Shown here in pieces: positions 21,668-35,988 of a stretch of 64,000 nucleotides of DNA. The position numbers and the translations under genes were made by a program. Numbering within the stretch: position 1 is the first letter of the stretch; each line of letters begins with the position of its first letter. The notes below the pieces were generated by a model. The model was not told the origin of the DNA. It saw only the letters and a program-made list of their open reading frames with translations, and did no database searches. Source of the stretch: Dryomyza anilis (Eukaryota > Arthropoda > Insecta > Diptera > Dryomyzidae); assembly GCA_951804985.1 (NCBI GenBank), contig OX638130.1:102674540-102738539 (forward strand), read 5' to 3'.

Positions 21668-23571
21668 CGTTTATGTATGAAAAACGAACCGTACTGGCAA
21701 ACACGCATTTATCAAACGAATGAAAAATAATATCGGTACCATAGTACAAATAAAACTGTGTAATGGCTGTAAAACTATATAGTTGCTGTAAAACTGTGTA
21801 GAAACGGTCAAACCGTAGTGTGTTTAAAACTGTGTTGTTTGTGAATTCGGTTGTTGTATATGCTACATATACCATATACATATACACCAACCCATAGCAT
21901 ATACATCAACCTATAAGTGATTTGATTAAAAAATGCGTATATCCAATTAATTATATTAATAGCATTAACTATTTTTGTTCTGTGTAGAAACTTGTGGATT
22001 ATTTTTTAAAGAAACTTCAATAAAAAAACATATATTTATTGTAGAAAATACTGCTTTAAAATAAAGTACACATTTCTTAATATTAAAATTTTTAAAATTG
22101 CTCAGTTATTGCGCAAATAACAGTCAATAAAGTATTATGTCATATGAACACTTCATTTGTCTTGTTTTTAATTCTAGATAATGTGGCAGCATTGCTCTTT
22201 TTTTTGGTGGCCATAAATAACTTTTGCAATGGTTGTGCGTGCCTTTGTGAGTAGCTTCCGGGTGGAATTTATGGTACTTAAAATGTACATTATACACTCT
22301 CAACAAGCACTTGTGGTGAAAAAAATTAATTTACATTCATTGCAGCCAAAAAAAGAAAATTTAAGGGAGCAAAATAAAAATCAAATTTAAGATATTAGGT
22401 CATATTAGGGTGCAGAAACAAGCATCACTCTATGCATATGAATTGACAGTGTGAGGTAACACTTTAGATGAATTTTAAAATTCTTCTTTAATTTTTTAAC
22501 TTTAATATTTCAAAACTATATCTATGAGTAGTATATATATTGAGTATAATAAAATTCAATATATCCAATGTATTTTTTGTATATTTTTAAGATTTCCATA
22601 AATTCGACTGATTTTAGAAATAAAAAAATATAAAGTCGATACAAAAATATTTTTTTCACATTTAGAAAAAAGAAAATTGTTTTATTTTATACTTTTAAAT
22701 TTTTGCATCAGAACGCTGTAACAAATTGAATTTGAAATATTTTCAGAAATAACTCACCAACACTCCAAAATAATGCTCCAGGCAAATACTTTATACAGCG
22801 AAACAAAAATATTTCCTACAAAATTCTATCTTCGTTGCAATGCCATTTAATATAATTAAAATGCTTTTAATTCTGCGTAAATTTTCTGCGAAATTAACGC
22901 CTGGCAATGATATTGAAAAGTCGTTTATTTGATTTGTAAATCCGTTGAAAATGAATTTCAATTATGCTGCAACTACGACATGCTCTACTATTCGAATTCT
23001 TCATCCTATTTCAAGCGCTTGTTGCTCTTTTAACATTTCTGTCTTTTCCACCATTTGTTCCTCTTCAGCCTCTTCTTCCAATTCCTCTTCTGCGATTCGA
23101 TTTCATGCTGTGATTTCAGACTCGCCGTGAGGCTTAGGCAAAATTATATTAAGTCCTCGCGATTATTCGAAATAAGCAACGATCGATTATTGTCTGCCGG
23201 CAGACAACAGCAATTGGAAGGCAGCAGCGTAAGGCACATGGTATGTATAGCGTTTGAGGGGTGATAGCTAGGCAATGCTATGGTATGTAGCGAAAAAGCA
23301 GCAGCAGGAACATAACTCAGGATATCAGGTTGCATGTTCTAAGCCGGAAGTGCTTTAGTGATTCGCTAACGCCACAGGCAGTGCTTCCTTCACATTGCTA
23401 TCGTTTTGCAAAAAATAACTGCTTTCCTCTAGGTCGAATCGCAAATGCTGTGAAATCTATTTGTGCAATTGTAGCAGATACTTATTGCAGTTAAGTGCAA
23501 TTTGTGTCAACAAAAATGCAGAATTGTCGACTGCAATTGAAGTGCAAGAAAAAAAATACAAAATAATTTAA
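21668..23571. other. Left flank of the satellite, nothing recognised
   Basis: AT-rich to about 22.9 kb, then more mixed composition (22.94-23.48 kb) with short open frames on both strands that have no motif. No gene could be supported. Confidence 0.35.
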
Positions 23572-23818
23572 ATTGACACCATCATAAAATACAGTCATTT
23601 AAAGACAAATATTATTCAAAACCTGATTACAGCAGAACCGATCGATCAATATCTATAAAATGACTCTAGGACGCTCCGTTTAGGAGTTATGGCCATTTAA
23701 AGAAAAATGTAATTAAAAACCTGATTAAACCTGAACCTTCCGATCGAATTATATGAAATTTGCAGTGAATAATTGGGCCATCAATATCTATAAAATGCCC
23801 CCACTTTGGACCCTCTAG

Positions 23819-25078
23819 GACGCTCCGTTTAGGAGTTATGGCCATTTAAAGAAAAATGTAATTCAAAACCTGATTAAACCTGTACCGACCGATCGAATTA
23901 TATGAAATTTGCAGTGAATAATTGGGCCATCAATATCTATAAAATGCCCCCACTTTCGACCCTCTAGGACGCTCCGTTTAGGAGTTATGGCCATTTAAAG
24001 AAAAATTTAATTCAAAACCTGATTAAACCTGTACCGACAGATCGAATTATATGAAATTTGCAGTGAATAATTGGGCCATCAATATCTATAAAATGCCCCC
24101 ACTTTGGACCCTCTAGGACGCTCCGTTTAGGAGTTATGGCCATTTAAAGAAAAATGTAATTCAAAACCTGATTAAACCTGAACCGACCGATCGAATTATA
24201 TGAAATTTGCAGTGAATAATTGGGCCATCAATATCTATAAAATGCCCCCACTTTCGACCCTCTAGGACGCTCCGTTTAGGAGTTATGGCCATTTAAAGAA
24301 AAATTTAATTCAAAACCTGATTAAACCTGTACCGACCGATCGAATTATATGAAATTTGCAGTGAATAATTGGGCCATCAATATCTATAAAATGCCCCCAC
24401 TTTGGACCCTCTAGGACGCTCCGTTTAGGAGTTATAGCAATTTAAAGAAAAATGTAATTCAAAACCTGATTAAACCTGAACCGACCGATCGAATTATATG
24501 AAATTTGCAGTGAATAATTGGGCCATCAATATCTATAAAATGCCCCCACTTTGGACCCTCTAGGACGCTCCGTTTAGGAGTTATGGCCATTTAAAGAAAA
24601 ATGTAATTCAAAACCTGATTAAACCTGTACCGACCGATCGAATTATATGAAATTTGCAGTGAATAATTGGGCCATCAATATCTATAAAATGCCCCCACTT
24701 TCGACCCTCTAGGACGCTCCGTTTAGGAGTTATGGCCATTTAAAGAAAAATTTAATTCAAAACCTGATTAAACCTGTACCGACCGATCGAATTATATGAA
24801 ATTTGCAGTGAATAATTGGGCCATCAATATCTATAAAATGCCCCCACTTTGGACCCTCTAGGACGCTCCGTTTAGGAGTTATAGCAATTTAAAGAAAAAT
24901 GTAATTCAAAACCTGATTAAACCTGAACCGACCGATCGAATTATATGAAATTTGCAGTGAATAATTGGGCCATCAATATCTATAAAATGCCCCCACTTTG
25001 GACCCTCTAGGACGCTCCGTTTAGGAGTTATGGCCATTTAAAGAAAAATGTAATTCAAAACCTGATTAAACCTGAACC
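23819..25078. repeat. Satellite sub-block with a three-monomer (447-bp) higher-order unit
   Basis: The rare variant gttatagcaatttaaag occurs at 24431 and 24878, exactly three monomers apart. The neighbouring cttt(c/g)gaccc and taccgacc/aaccgacc variants repeat with the same three-step period. Confidence 0.75.
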
Positions 25079-28000
25079 TTCCGATAGAATTATATGAAAT
25101 TTGCAGTGAATAATTGGGCCATCAATATCTATAAAATGCCCCCACCTTGGACCCACTAGGACGCTCCGTTTAGGAGTTATGGCCATTTAAAGAAAACTGT
25201 AATTCAAAACCTGATTAAACCTGAACCGACCGATCGAATTATATGAAATTTGCAGTGAATAATTGGGCCATCAATATCTATAAAATGCACCCACTTTGGA
25301 CACTGTAGGACGCTCCGTTTAGGAGTTATGGCCAATTAAAGAAAAATGTAATTCAAAACCTGATTAAACCTGTACCGACAGATCGATTTATATGAAATTT
25401 GCAGTGAATAATCGGGCCATCAACATCTATAAAATGCCCCCACTTTGGACACTCTAGGACGCTCCGTTTAGGAGTTATGGCCATTTAAAGAAAAATGTAA
25501 TTCAAAACCCGATTAAACCTGTACCGACCGATCGAATTATATGAAATTTGCAGTGAATAACTGGGCCATCAATATCTATAAAATGCCCCCACTTTGGACC
25601 CTCTAGGACGCTCCGTTTAGGAGTTATGGCCATTTAAAGAAAAATGTAATTCAAAACCTGATTACAGAAGAACCGACCGATCGAATTATATGAAATTTGC
25701 AGTGAATAATTGGGCCATCAATATCTATAAAATGCCCCCACTTTGGACCCTCTAGGACGCTCCGTTTAGGAGTTATGGCCATTTAAAGAAAAATGTAATT
25801 CAAAACCTGATTACAGAAGAACCGACCGATCGAATTATATGAAATTTGCAGTGAATAATTGGGCCATCAATATCTATAAAATGCCCCCACTTTGGACCCT
25901 CTAGGACGCTCCGTTTGGTAGTTATGGCCATTTAAAGAAAAATGTAATTCAAAACCTGATTACAGAAGAACCGACCGATCGAATTATATGAAATTTGCAG
26001 TGAATAATTGGGCCATCAATATCTATAAAATGCCCCCACTTTGGACCCTCTAGGACGCTCCGTTTGGGAGTTATGGCCATTTAAAGACAATTGTAATTCA
26101 AAAGCTGATTAAACCTGAACCGACCGATCGAATTATATGAAATTTGCAGTGAATAATTGGGCTATCCACACACTTTGGACCCTCTAGGACGCTCCGTTTA
26201 GGAGTTATGGCCATTTAAAGAAAAATGTAATTCAAAACCTGATTAAACCTGAACCTTCCGATCGAATTATATGAAATTTGCAGTGAATATCTATAAAATG
26301 CCTCCAATTTGGACCCACTAGGACGCTCCGTTTGGTAGTTATGGCCATTTAAAGACAATTGTAATTCAAAACCTGATTAAACCTGAACCGACCGATCGAA
26401 TTATATGAAATTTGCCGTGAATAATTGGGCCATCAATATCTATAAAATGCCCCCACATTGGACCCTCTAGGACGCTCCGTTTGGTAGTTATGGCCATTTA
26501 AAGAAAAATGTAATTCAAAACCTGATTACAGAAGAACCGACCGATCGAATTATAGGAGTTATCCGTTTAGGAGTTATGGCCATTTAAAGAAAAATGTAAT
26601 TCAAAACCTAATTCAACATGAACCGACCGATCGAGGTATATGAAATTTGCAGTGAATAATTGGGCCATCAATATCTATAAAATGCCCCCACTTTGGACCC
26701 TCTAGGACGCTCCGTTTGGGAGTTATGGCCATTTAAAGACAATTGTAATTCAAAAGCTGATTAAACCTGAACCGACCGATCGAATTATATGAAATTTGCA
26801 GTGAATAATTGGGCTATCCACACACTTTGGACCCTCTAGGACGCTCCGTTTAGGAGTTATGGCCATTTAAAGAAAAATGTAATTCAAAACCTGATTAAAC
26901 CTGAACCTTCCGATCGAATTATATGAAATTTGCAGTGAATATCTATAAAATGCCTCCAATTTGGACCCACTAGGACGCTCCGTTTGGTAGTTATGGCCAT
27001 TTAAAGACAATTGTAATTCAAAACCTGATTAAACCTGAACCGACCGATCGAATTATATGAAATTTGCCGTGAATAATTGGGCCATCAATATCTATAAAAT
27101 GCCCCCACATTGGACCCTCTAGGACGCTCCGTTTGGTAGTTATGGCCATTTAAAGAAAAATGTAATTCAAAACCTGATTACAGAAGAACCGACCGATCGA
27201 ATTATATGAAATTTGCACTGAATAATTGGGCCATCAATATCTATAAAATGCCCCCACATTGGACCCTCTAGGACGCTCCGTTTAGGAGTTATGGCCATTT
27301 AAAGAAAAATGTAATTCAAAACCTGATTACAGAAGAACCGACCGATCGAGGTATATGAAAGTTACAGTGAATAATTGGGCCATCAATATCTATAAAATGC
27401 CCCCACTTTGGACCCTCAAGGACGCTCCGTTTGGGAGTTATGGCCATTTAAAGAAAAATGTAATTCAAAACCTGATTACAGAAGAACCGACCGATCGAAT
27501 TATATGAAATTTGCAGTGAATAATTGGGCCATCAATATCTATAAAATGCCCCCACTTTGGACCCTCTAGGACGCTCCGTTTGGTAGTTATGGCCATTTAA
27601 AGAAAAATGTAATTCAAAACCTGATTACAGAAGAACCGACCGATCGCATTATATGAAATTTGCAGTGAATCAATATCTATAAAATGCCCCCACTTTGGAC
27701 CCTCTAGGACGCTCCGTTTGGGAGTTATGGCCATTTAAAGAAAAATGTAATTCAAAACCTGATTAAAGCTGAACCTCTAGGACGCTCCTTTTAGGGGTTA
27801 TGGCCATTTAAAGAAAAATGTAATTCAAAACCTGATTACAGAAGAACCGACCGATAAATCTATAAAATGCCCCCACTTTGGACCCTCTAGGACGCTCCGT
27901 TTGGGAGTTATGGCCATTTAAAAACAATTGTAATTCAAAACCTGATTAAACCTGAACCGACCGATCGAATTATATGAAATTTGCAGTGAATAATTGGGCC

Positions 28001-31000
28001 ATCAATATCTACAAAATGCCCCCACTTTGGACCCTCTAGGACGCTCCGTTTAGGAGTTATGGCCATTTAAAGAAATATGTAATTCAAAACCAGATTACAG
28101 AAGAAACGACCGATCGAATTATATGAAATTTGCAGTGAATAATTGGGCCATCAATATCTATAAAATGCCCCCACTTTGGACCCTCTAGGACGCTCCGTTT
28201 GAGAGTTATGGCCATTTAAAGAAAAATGTAGTTCAAAACCTTATTACAGAAGAACCGACCGATCGAATTATATGAAATTTGCAGTGAATAATATCTATAA
28301 AATGCCCACACTTTGGACCCTCCGCTCCGTTTAGGAGTTATGGCCATTTAAAGAAAAATGTAATTCAAAATCTGATTAAACCTGAACCTTCCGATCGAAT
28401 TATATGAAATTTGCAGTGAATAATTGGGCCATAAACATCTATAAAATGCCCCCACTTTGGACCCTCTAGCCATTTAAAGAAAAATGTAATTCAAAACCTG
28501 ATTAAACCTGAACCGACCGATCAAAATGCCCCCACTTTGGACCCTCTAGGACGCTCCGTTTAGGAGTTATGGCCATTTAAAGAAATATGTAATTCAAAAC
28601 CAGATTACAGAGGACGCTCCGTTTGGGAGTTATGGCCATTTAAAGAAAAATGTAATTCAAAACCTGATTACAGAAGAACCGACCGATCGAATTATATGAA
28701 ATTTGCAGTGAATAATTGGGCCATCAATATCTATAAAATGCCCCCACTTTGGACCCTCTAGGACGCTCCGTTTAGGAGTTATGGCCATTTAAAGAAAAAT
28801 GTAATTCAAAACCTGATTAAACCTGAACCTTCCGATAGAATTATATGAAATTTGCAGTGAATAATTGGGCCATCAATATCTATAAAATGCCCCCACCTTG
28901 GACCCACTAGGACGCTCCGTTTAGGAGTTATGGCCATTTAAAGAAAACTGTAATTCAAAACCTGATTAAACCTGAACCGACCGATCGAATTATATGAAAT
29001 TTGCAGTGAATAATTGGGCCATCAATATCTATAAAATGCACCCACTTTGGACACTGTAGGACGCTCCGTTTAGGAGTTATGGCCAATTAAAGAAAAATGT
29101 AATTCAAAACCTGATTAAACCTGTACCGACAGATCGATTTATATGAAATTTGCAGTGAATAATCGGGCCATCAACATCTATAAAATGCCCCCACTTTGGA
29201 CACTCTAGGACGCTCCGTTTAGGAGTTATGGCCATTTAAAGAAAAATGTAATTCAAAACCCGATTAAACCTGTACCGACCGATCGAATTATATGAAATTT
29301 GCAGTGAATAATTGGGCCATCAATATCTATAAAATGCCCCCACTTTGGACCCTCTAGGACGCTCCGTTTAGGAGTTATGGCCATTTAAAGAAAAATGTAA
29401 TTCAAAACCTGATTACAGAAGAACCGACCGATCGAATTATATGAAATTTGCAGTGAATAATTGGGCCATCAATATCTATAAAATGCCCCCACTTTGGACC
29501 CTCTAGGACGCTCCGTTTAGGAGTTATGGCCATTTAAAGAAAAATGTAATTCAAAACCTGATTACAGAAGAACCGACCGATCGAATTATATGAAATTTGC
29601 AGTGAATAATTGGGCCATCAATATCTATAAAATGCCCCCACTTTGGACCCTCTAGGACGCTCCGTTTGGTAGTTATGGCCATTTAAAGAAAAATGTAATT
29701 CAAAACCTGATTACAGAAGAACCGACCGATCGAATTATATGAAATTTGCAGTGAATAATTGGGCCATCAATATCTATAAAATGCCCCCACTTTGGACCCT
29801 CTAGGACGCTCCGTTTGGGAGTTATGGCCATTTAAAGACAATTGTAATTCAAAAGCTGATTAAACCTGAACCGACCGATCGAATTATATGAAATTTGCAG
29901 TGAATAATTGGGCTATCCACACACTTTGGACCCTCTAGGACGCTCCGTTTAGGAGTTATGGCCATTTAAAGAAAAATGTAATTCAAAACCTGATTAAACC
30001 TGAACCTTCCGATCGAATTATATGAAATTTGCAGTGAATATCTATAAAATGCCTCCAATTTGGACCCACTAGGACGCTCCGTTTGGTAGTTATGGCCATT
30101 TAAAGACAATTGTAATTCAAAACCTGATTAAACCTGAACCGACCGATCGAATTATATGAAATTTGCCGTGAATAATTGGGCCATCAATATCTATAAAATG
30201 CCCCCACATTGGACCCTCTAGGACGCTCCGTTTGGTAGTTATGGCCATTTAAAGAAAAATGTAATTCAAAACCTGATTACAGAAGAACCGACCGATCGAA
30301 TTATATGAAATTTGCACTGAATAATTGGGCCATCAATATCTATAAAATGCCCCCACATTGGACCCTCTAGGACGCTCCGTTTAGGAGTTATGGCCATTTA
30401 AAGAAAAATGTAATTCAAAACCTGATTACAGAAGAACCGACCGATCGAGGTATATGAAAGTTACAGTGAATAATTGGGCCATCAATATCTATAAAATGCC
30501 CCCACTTTGGACCCTCAAGGACGCTCCGTTTGGGAGTTATGGCCATTTAAAGAAAAATGTAATTCAAAACCTGATTACAGAAGAACCGACCGATCGAATT
30601 ATATGAAATTTGCAGTGAATAATTGGGCCATCAATATCTATAAAATGCCCCCACTTTGGACCCTCTAGGACGCTCCGTTTGGTAGTTATGGCCATTTAAA
30701 GAAAAATGTAATTCAAAACCTGATTACAGAAGAACCGACCGATCGCATTATATGAAATTTGCAGTGAATCAATATCTATAAAATGCCCCCACTTTGGACC
30801 CTCTAGGACGCTCCGTTTGGGAGTTATGGCCATTTAAAGAAAAATGTAATTCAAAACCTGATTAAAGCTGAACCTCTAGGACGCTCCTTTTAGGGGTTAT
30901 GGCCATTTAAAGAAAAATGTAATTCAAAACCTGATTACAGAAGAACCGACCGATAAATCTATAAAATGCCCCCACTTTGGACCCTCTAGGACGCTCCGTT

Positions 31001-31920
31001 TGGGAGTTATGGCCATTTAAAAACAATTGTAATTCAAAACCTGATTAAACCTGAACCGACCGATCGAATTATATGAAATTTGCAGTGAATAATTGGGCCA
31101 TCAATATCTACAAAATGCCCCCACTTTGGACCCTCTAGGACGCTCCGTTTAGGAGTTATGGCCATTTAAAGAAATATGTAATTCAAAACCAGATTACAGA
31201 AGAAACGACCGATCGAATTATATGAAATTTGCAGTGAATAATTGGGCCATCAATATCTATAAAATGCCCCCACTTTGGACCCTCTAGGACGCTCCGTTTG
31301 AGAGTTATGGCCATTTAAAGAAAAATGTAGTTCAAAACCTTATTACAGAAGAACCGACCGATCGAATTATATGAAATTTGCAGTGAATAATATCTATAAA
31401 ATGCCCACACTTTGGACCCTCCGCTCCGTTTAGGAGTTATGGCCATTTAAAGAAAAATGTAATTCAAAATCTGATTAAACCTGAACCTTCCGATCGAATT
31501 ATATGAAATTTGCAGTGAATAATTGGGCCATAAACATCTATAAAATGCCCCCACTTTGGACCCTCTAGCCATTTAAAGAAAAATGTAATTCAAAACCTGA
31601 TTAAACCTGAACCGACCGATCAAAATGCCCCCACTTTGGACCCTCTAGGACGCTCCGTTTAGGAGTTATGGCCATTTAAAGAAATATGTAATTCAAAACC
31701 AGATTACAGAGGACGCTCCGTTTGGGAGTTATGGCCATTTAAAGAAAAATGTAATTCAAAACCTGATTACAGAAGAACCGACCGATCGAATTATATGAAA
31801 TTTGCAGTGAATAATTGGGCCATCAATATCTATAAAATGCCCCCACTTTGGACCCTCTAAGACGCTCCGTTTAGGAGTTATGGCCATTTAAAGAAAAATG
31901 TAATTCAAAACCTGATTAAA
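25079..31920. repeat. Satellite sub-block: tandem ~3.1-kb higher-order repeat, two copies
   Basis: Rare markers recur at a constant distance. ttccgatag is at 25079 and 28830 (3751). gctatccacacac is at 26161, 26813 and 29912. gacgctccttttaggggtt is at 27781 and 30880 (3099). The first copy therefore carries an extra 652-bp duplication. Copies agree closely until about 31920. Confidence 0.85.
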
Positions 31921-33119
31921 GCTGAACCTCTAGGACGCTCCGTTTAGGGGTTATGGCCATTTAAAGAAAAATGCAATTCAAAACCTGATTACAGAAGAAC
32001 CGACCGATCGATCTATAAAATGCCCCCACTTTGGACCCTCTAGGACGCTCCGTTTGGGAGTTATGGCCATTTAAAGACAATTGTAATTCAAAACCTGATT
32101 AAACCTGAACCGACCGATCGAATTATATGAAATTTGCAGTGAATAATTGGGCCATCAATATCTATAAAATGCCCCCACTTCGGACCCTCTAGGATGCTCC
32201 GTTTGGGAGTTATGGTCATTTAAAGAAAAATGTAATTCAAAACCTGATTACAGAAGAACCGACCGATCGAATTATATGAAATTTGCAGTGAATATCTATA
32301 AAATGCCCCCACTTTGGACCCTCTAGGACGCTCCGTTTAGGAGTTATGGCCATTTAAAGACAATTGTAATTCAAAATCTGATTAAACCTGAACCGACCGA
32401 TCGAATTATATGAAATTTGCAGTGAATAATTGGGCCATCAATATCTATAAAACGCCCACACTTTGGACCCTCTAGGACGCTCCGTTTAGGAGTTATGGCC
32501 ATTTAAAGAAAAATGTAATTCAAAACCTGATTACAGAAGAACCGACCGATCGAATTATATGAAATTTGCAGTGAATAATTGGGCCATCAATATCTATAAA
32601 ATGCCCCCACTTTGGACCCTCTAGCCATTTAAAGAAAAATGTAATTCAAAACCTGATTAAACCTGAACCGACCGATCAAAATGCCCCCACTTTGTGCCCT
32701 CTGATGTAATTCAAAACCTGATTACAGAAGAACCGACCGATCGAATTATATGAAATTTGCAGTGAATAATTGGGCCATCAATATCTATAAAATGCCCCCA
32801 CTTCGGACCCTCTAGGACGCTCCGTTTGGGAGTTATGGCCATTTAAAGAAAAATGTAATTCAAAACCTGATTACAGAAGAACCGACCGATCGAATTATAT
32901 GAAATTTGCAGTGAATAATTGGGCCATCAATATCTATAAAATGCCCCCACTTCGGACCCTCTAGGACGCTCCGTTTGGGAGTTATGGTCATTTAAAGAAA
33001 AATGTAATTCAAAACCTGATTACAGAAGAACCGACCTATCGAATTATATGAAATTTGCAGTGAATAATTGGGCCATCAATATCTATAAAATGCCCCCACT
33101 TTGGACCCTCTAGGACGCT

Positions 33120-34580
33120 CCGTTTGGGAGTTATGGCCATTTAAAGACAATTGTAATTCAAAACCTGATTAAACCTGAACCGACCGATCGAATTATATGA
33201 AATTTGCAGTGAATAATTGGGCCATCAATATCTATAAAATGCCCCCACTTTGGACCCTCTAGGACGCTCCGTTTAGGAGTTATGGCCATTTAAAGAAAAA
33301 TGTAATTCAAAACCTGATTAAACCTGAACCTTGCGATCGAATTATATGAAATTTGCAGTGAATATCTATAAAATGCCCCCACTTTGGACCCTCTAGGACG
33401 CTCCGTTTGGGAGTTATGGCCATTTAAAGACAATTGTAATTCAAAACCTGATTAAACCTGAACCGACCGATCGAATTATATGAAATTTGCAGTGAATAAT
33501 TGGGCCATCAATATCTATAAAATGCCCCCACTTTGGACCCTCTAGGACGCTCCGTTTAGGAGTTATGGCCATTTAAAGAAAAATGTAATTCAAAACCTGA
33601 TTACAGAAGAACCGACCGATCGAATTATATGAAATTTGCAGTGAATAATTGGGCCATCAATATCTATAAAATGCCCACACTTTGGACCCTCTAGGACGCT
33701 ACGTTTAGGAGTTATGGCCATTTAAAGAAAAATGTAATTCAAAACCTGATTAAACCTGAACCGACCGATCGAATTATATGAAATTTGCAATGAATAATTG
33801 GGCCATCAATATCTATAAAATGCCCCCACTTTGGACCCTCTAGGACGCTCCGTTTGGGAGTTATGGCCATTTAAAGACAATTGTAATTCAAAACCTGATT
33901 AAACCTGAACCGACCGATCGAATTATATGAAATTTGCAGTGAATAATTGGGCCATCAATATCTATAAAATGCCCCCACTTTGGACCCTCTAGGACGCTCC
34001 GTTTAGGAGTTATGGCCATTTAAAGAAAAATGTAATTCAAAACCTGATTAAACCTGAACCTTGCGATCGAATTATATGAAATTTGCAGTGAATATCTATA
34101 AAATGCCCCCACTTTGGACCCTCTAGGACGCTCCGTTTGGGAGTTATGGCCATTTAAAGACAATTGTAATTCAAAACCTGATTAAACCTGAACCGACCGA
34201 TCGAATTATATGAAATTTGCAGTGAATAATTGGGCCATCAATATCTATAAAATGCCCCCACTTTGGACCCTCTAGGACGCTCCGTTTAGGAGTTATGGCC
34301 ATTTAAAGAAAAATGTAATTCAAAACCTGATTACAGAAGAACCGACCGATCGAATTATATGAAATTTGCAGTGAATAATTGGGCCATCAATATCTATAAA
34401 ATGCCCACACTTTGGACCCTCTAGGACGCTACGTTTAGGAGTTATGGCCATTTAAAGAAAAATGTAATTCAAAACCTGATTAAACCTGAACCGACCGATC
34501 GAATTATATGAAATTTGCAATGAATAATTGGGCCATCAATATCTATAAAATGCCCCCACTTTGGACCCTCTAGGACGCTC
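33120..34580. repeat. Satellite sub-block: tandem 730-bp duplication
   Basis: Marker ccttgcgatcg occurs with a 730-base offset (the ttgcgatcga part at 33331 and 34061), and gacgctacgtttagg recurs with the same offset. I saw no differences in between. Confidence 0.8.
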
Positions 34581-35988
34581 CGTTTGGGAGTTATGGCCAT
34601 TTAAAGACAATTGTAATTCAAAACCTGATTAAACCTGAACCGACCGATCGAATTATATGAAATTTGCAGTGAATAATTGGGCCATCAATATCTATAAAAT
34701 GCCCCCACTTTGGACCCTCTAGGACGCTCCGTTTGGGAATTATGGCCATTTAAAGACAATTGTAATTCAAAACCTGATTACAGAAGAAACGCAGTGAATA
34801 ATTGGGCCATAAACATCTATAAAATGCCCCCACTTTGGACCCTCTAGCCATTTAAAGAAAAATGTAATTCAAAACCTGATTAAACCTGAACCGACCGATC
34901 AAAATGCCCCCACTTTGGACCCTCTAGGACGCTCCGTTTAGGAGTTATGGCCATTTACAGAAAAATGTAATTCAAAACCTGATTAAACCTGAACCGACCG
35001 ATCGAATTATATGAAATTTGCAGTGAATATTTGGGCCATCAATATCTATAAAATGCCCCCACTTTGGACCCTCTAGGACGCTCCGTCTAGGAGTTATGGC
35101 CATTTAAAGAAAAATGTAATTCAAAACCTGATTAAAGCTGAACCTCTAGGACGCTCCGTTTAGGGGTTATGGCCATTTAAAGACAATTGTAATTCAAAAC
35201 CTGATTAAACATGAACTGACCGATCGAATTATATGAAATTTGCAGTGAATAATTGGGCCATCAATATCTATAAAATGCCCCCACTTTGGACCCTCTAGGA
35301 CGCTCCGTTTGGGAGTTATGGCCATTTAATGAAAAATGTAATTCAAAACCTGATTACAGAAGAACCTACCGATCGAATTATATGAAATTTGCAGTGAATA
35401 ATTGGGCCATCAATATCTATAAAATGCCCCCACTTTGGACCCTCTAGGACGCTCCGTTTGGGAGCTATGGCCATTTAAAGACAATTGTAATTCAAAACCT
35501 GATTACAGAAGAACCGACCGATCGAATTATATGAAATTTGCAGTGAATAATTGGGCCATCAATATCTATAAAATGCCCACACTTTGGACCCTCTAGGACG
35601 CTCCGTTTAGGAGTTATGGCCATTTAAAGAAAAATGTAATTCAAAACCTGATTAAACCTGAACCTTCCGATCGAATTATATGAAATTTGCAGTGAATATC
35701 TATAAAATGCCCCCACTTTGGACCCTCTAGGACGCTCCGTTTGGGAGTTATGGCCATTTAAAGAAAAATGTAATTCAAAACCTGATTACAGAAGAACCGA
35801 CCGATCGAGGAATATGAAAGTTAAAGTAAATAATTGGGTCATCAATATCTATAAAATGCCCACACTTTGGACCCTCTAGGACGCTCCGTTTAGGAGTTAT
35901 GGCCATTTAAAGACAATAGTAATTCAAAACCTGATTAAACCTGAACCGACCGATCGAATTATATGAAATTTGCAGTGAATAATTGGGC

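Noticed and set aside
22945..23335. Overlapping short open frames on both strands just left of the satellite
   Set aside because: Ser/Cys-rich low-information peptides in the less AT-rich patch; mutually overlapping and without domains.
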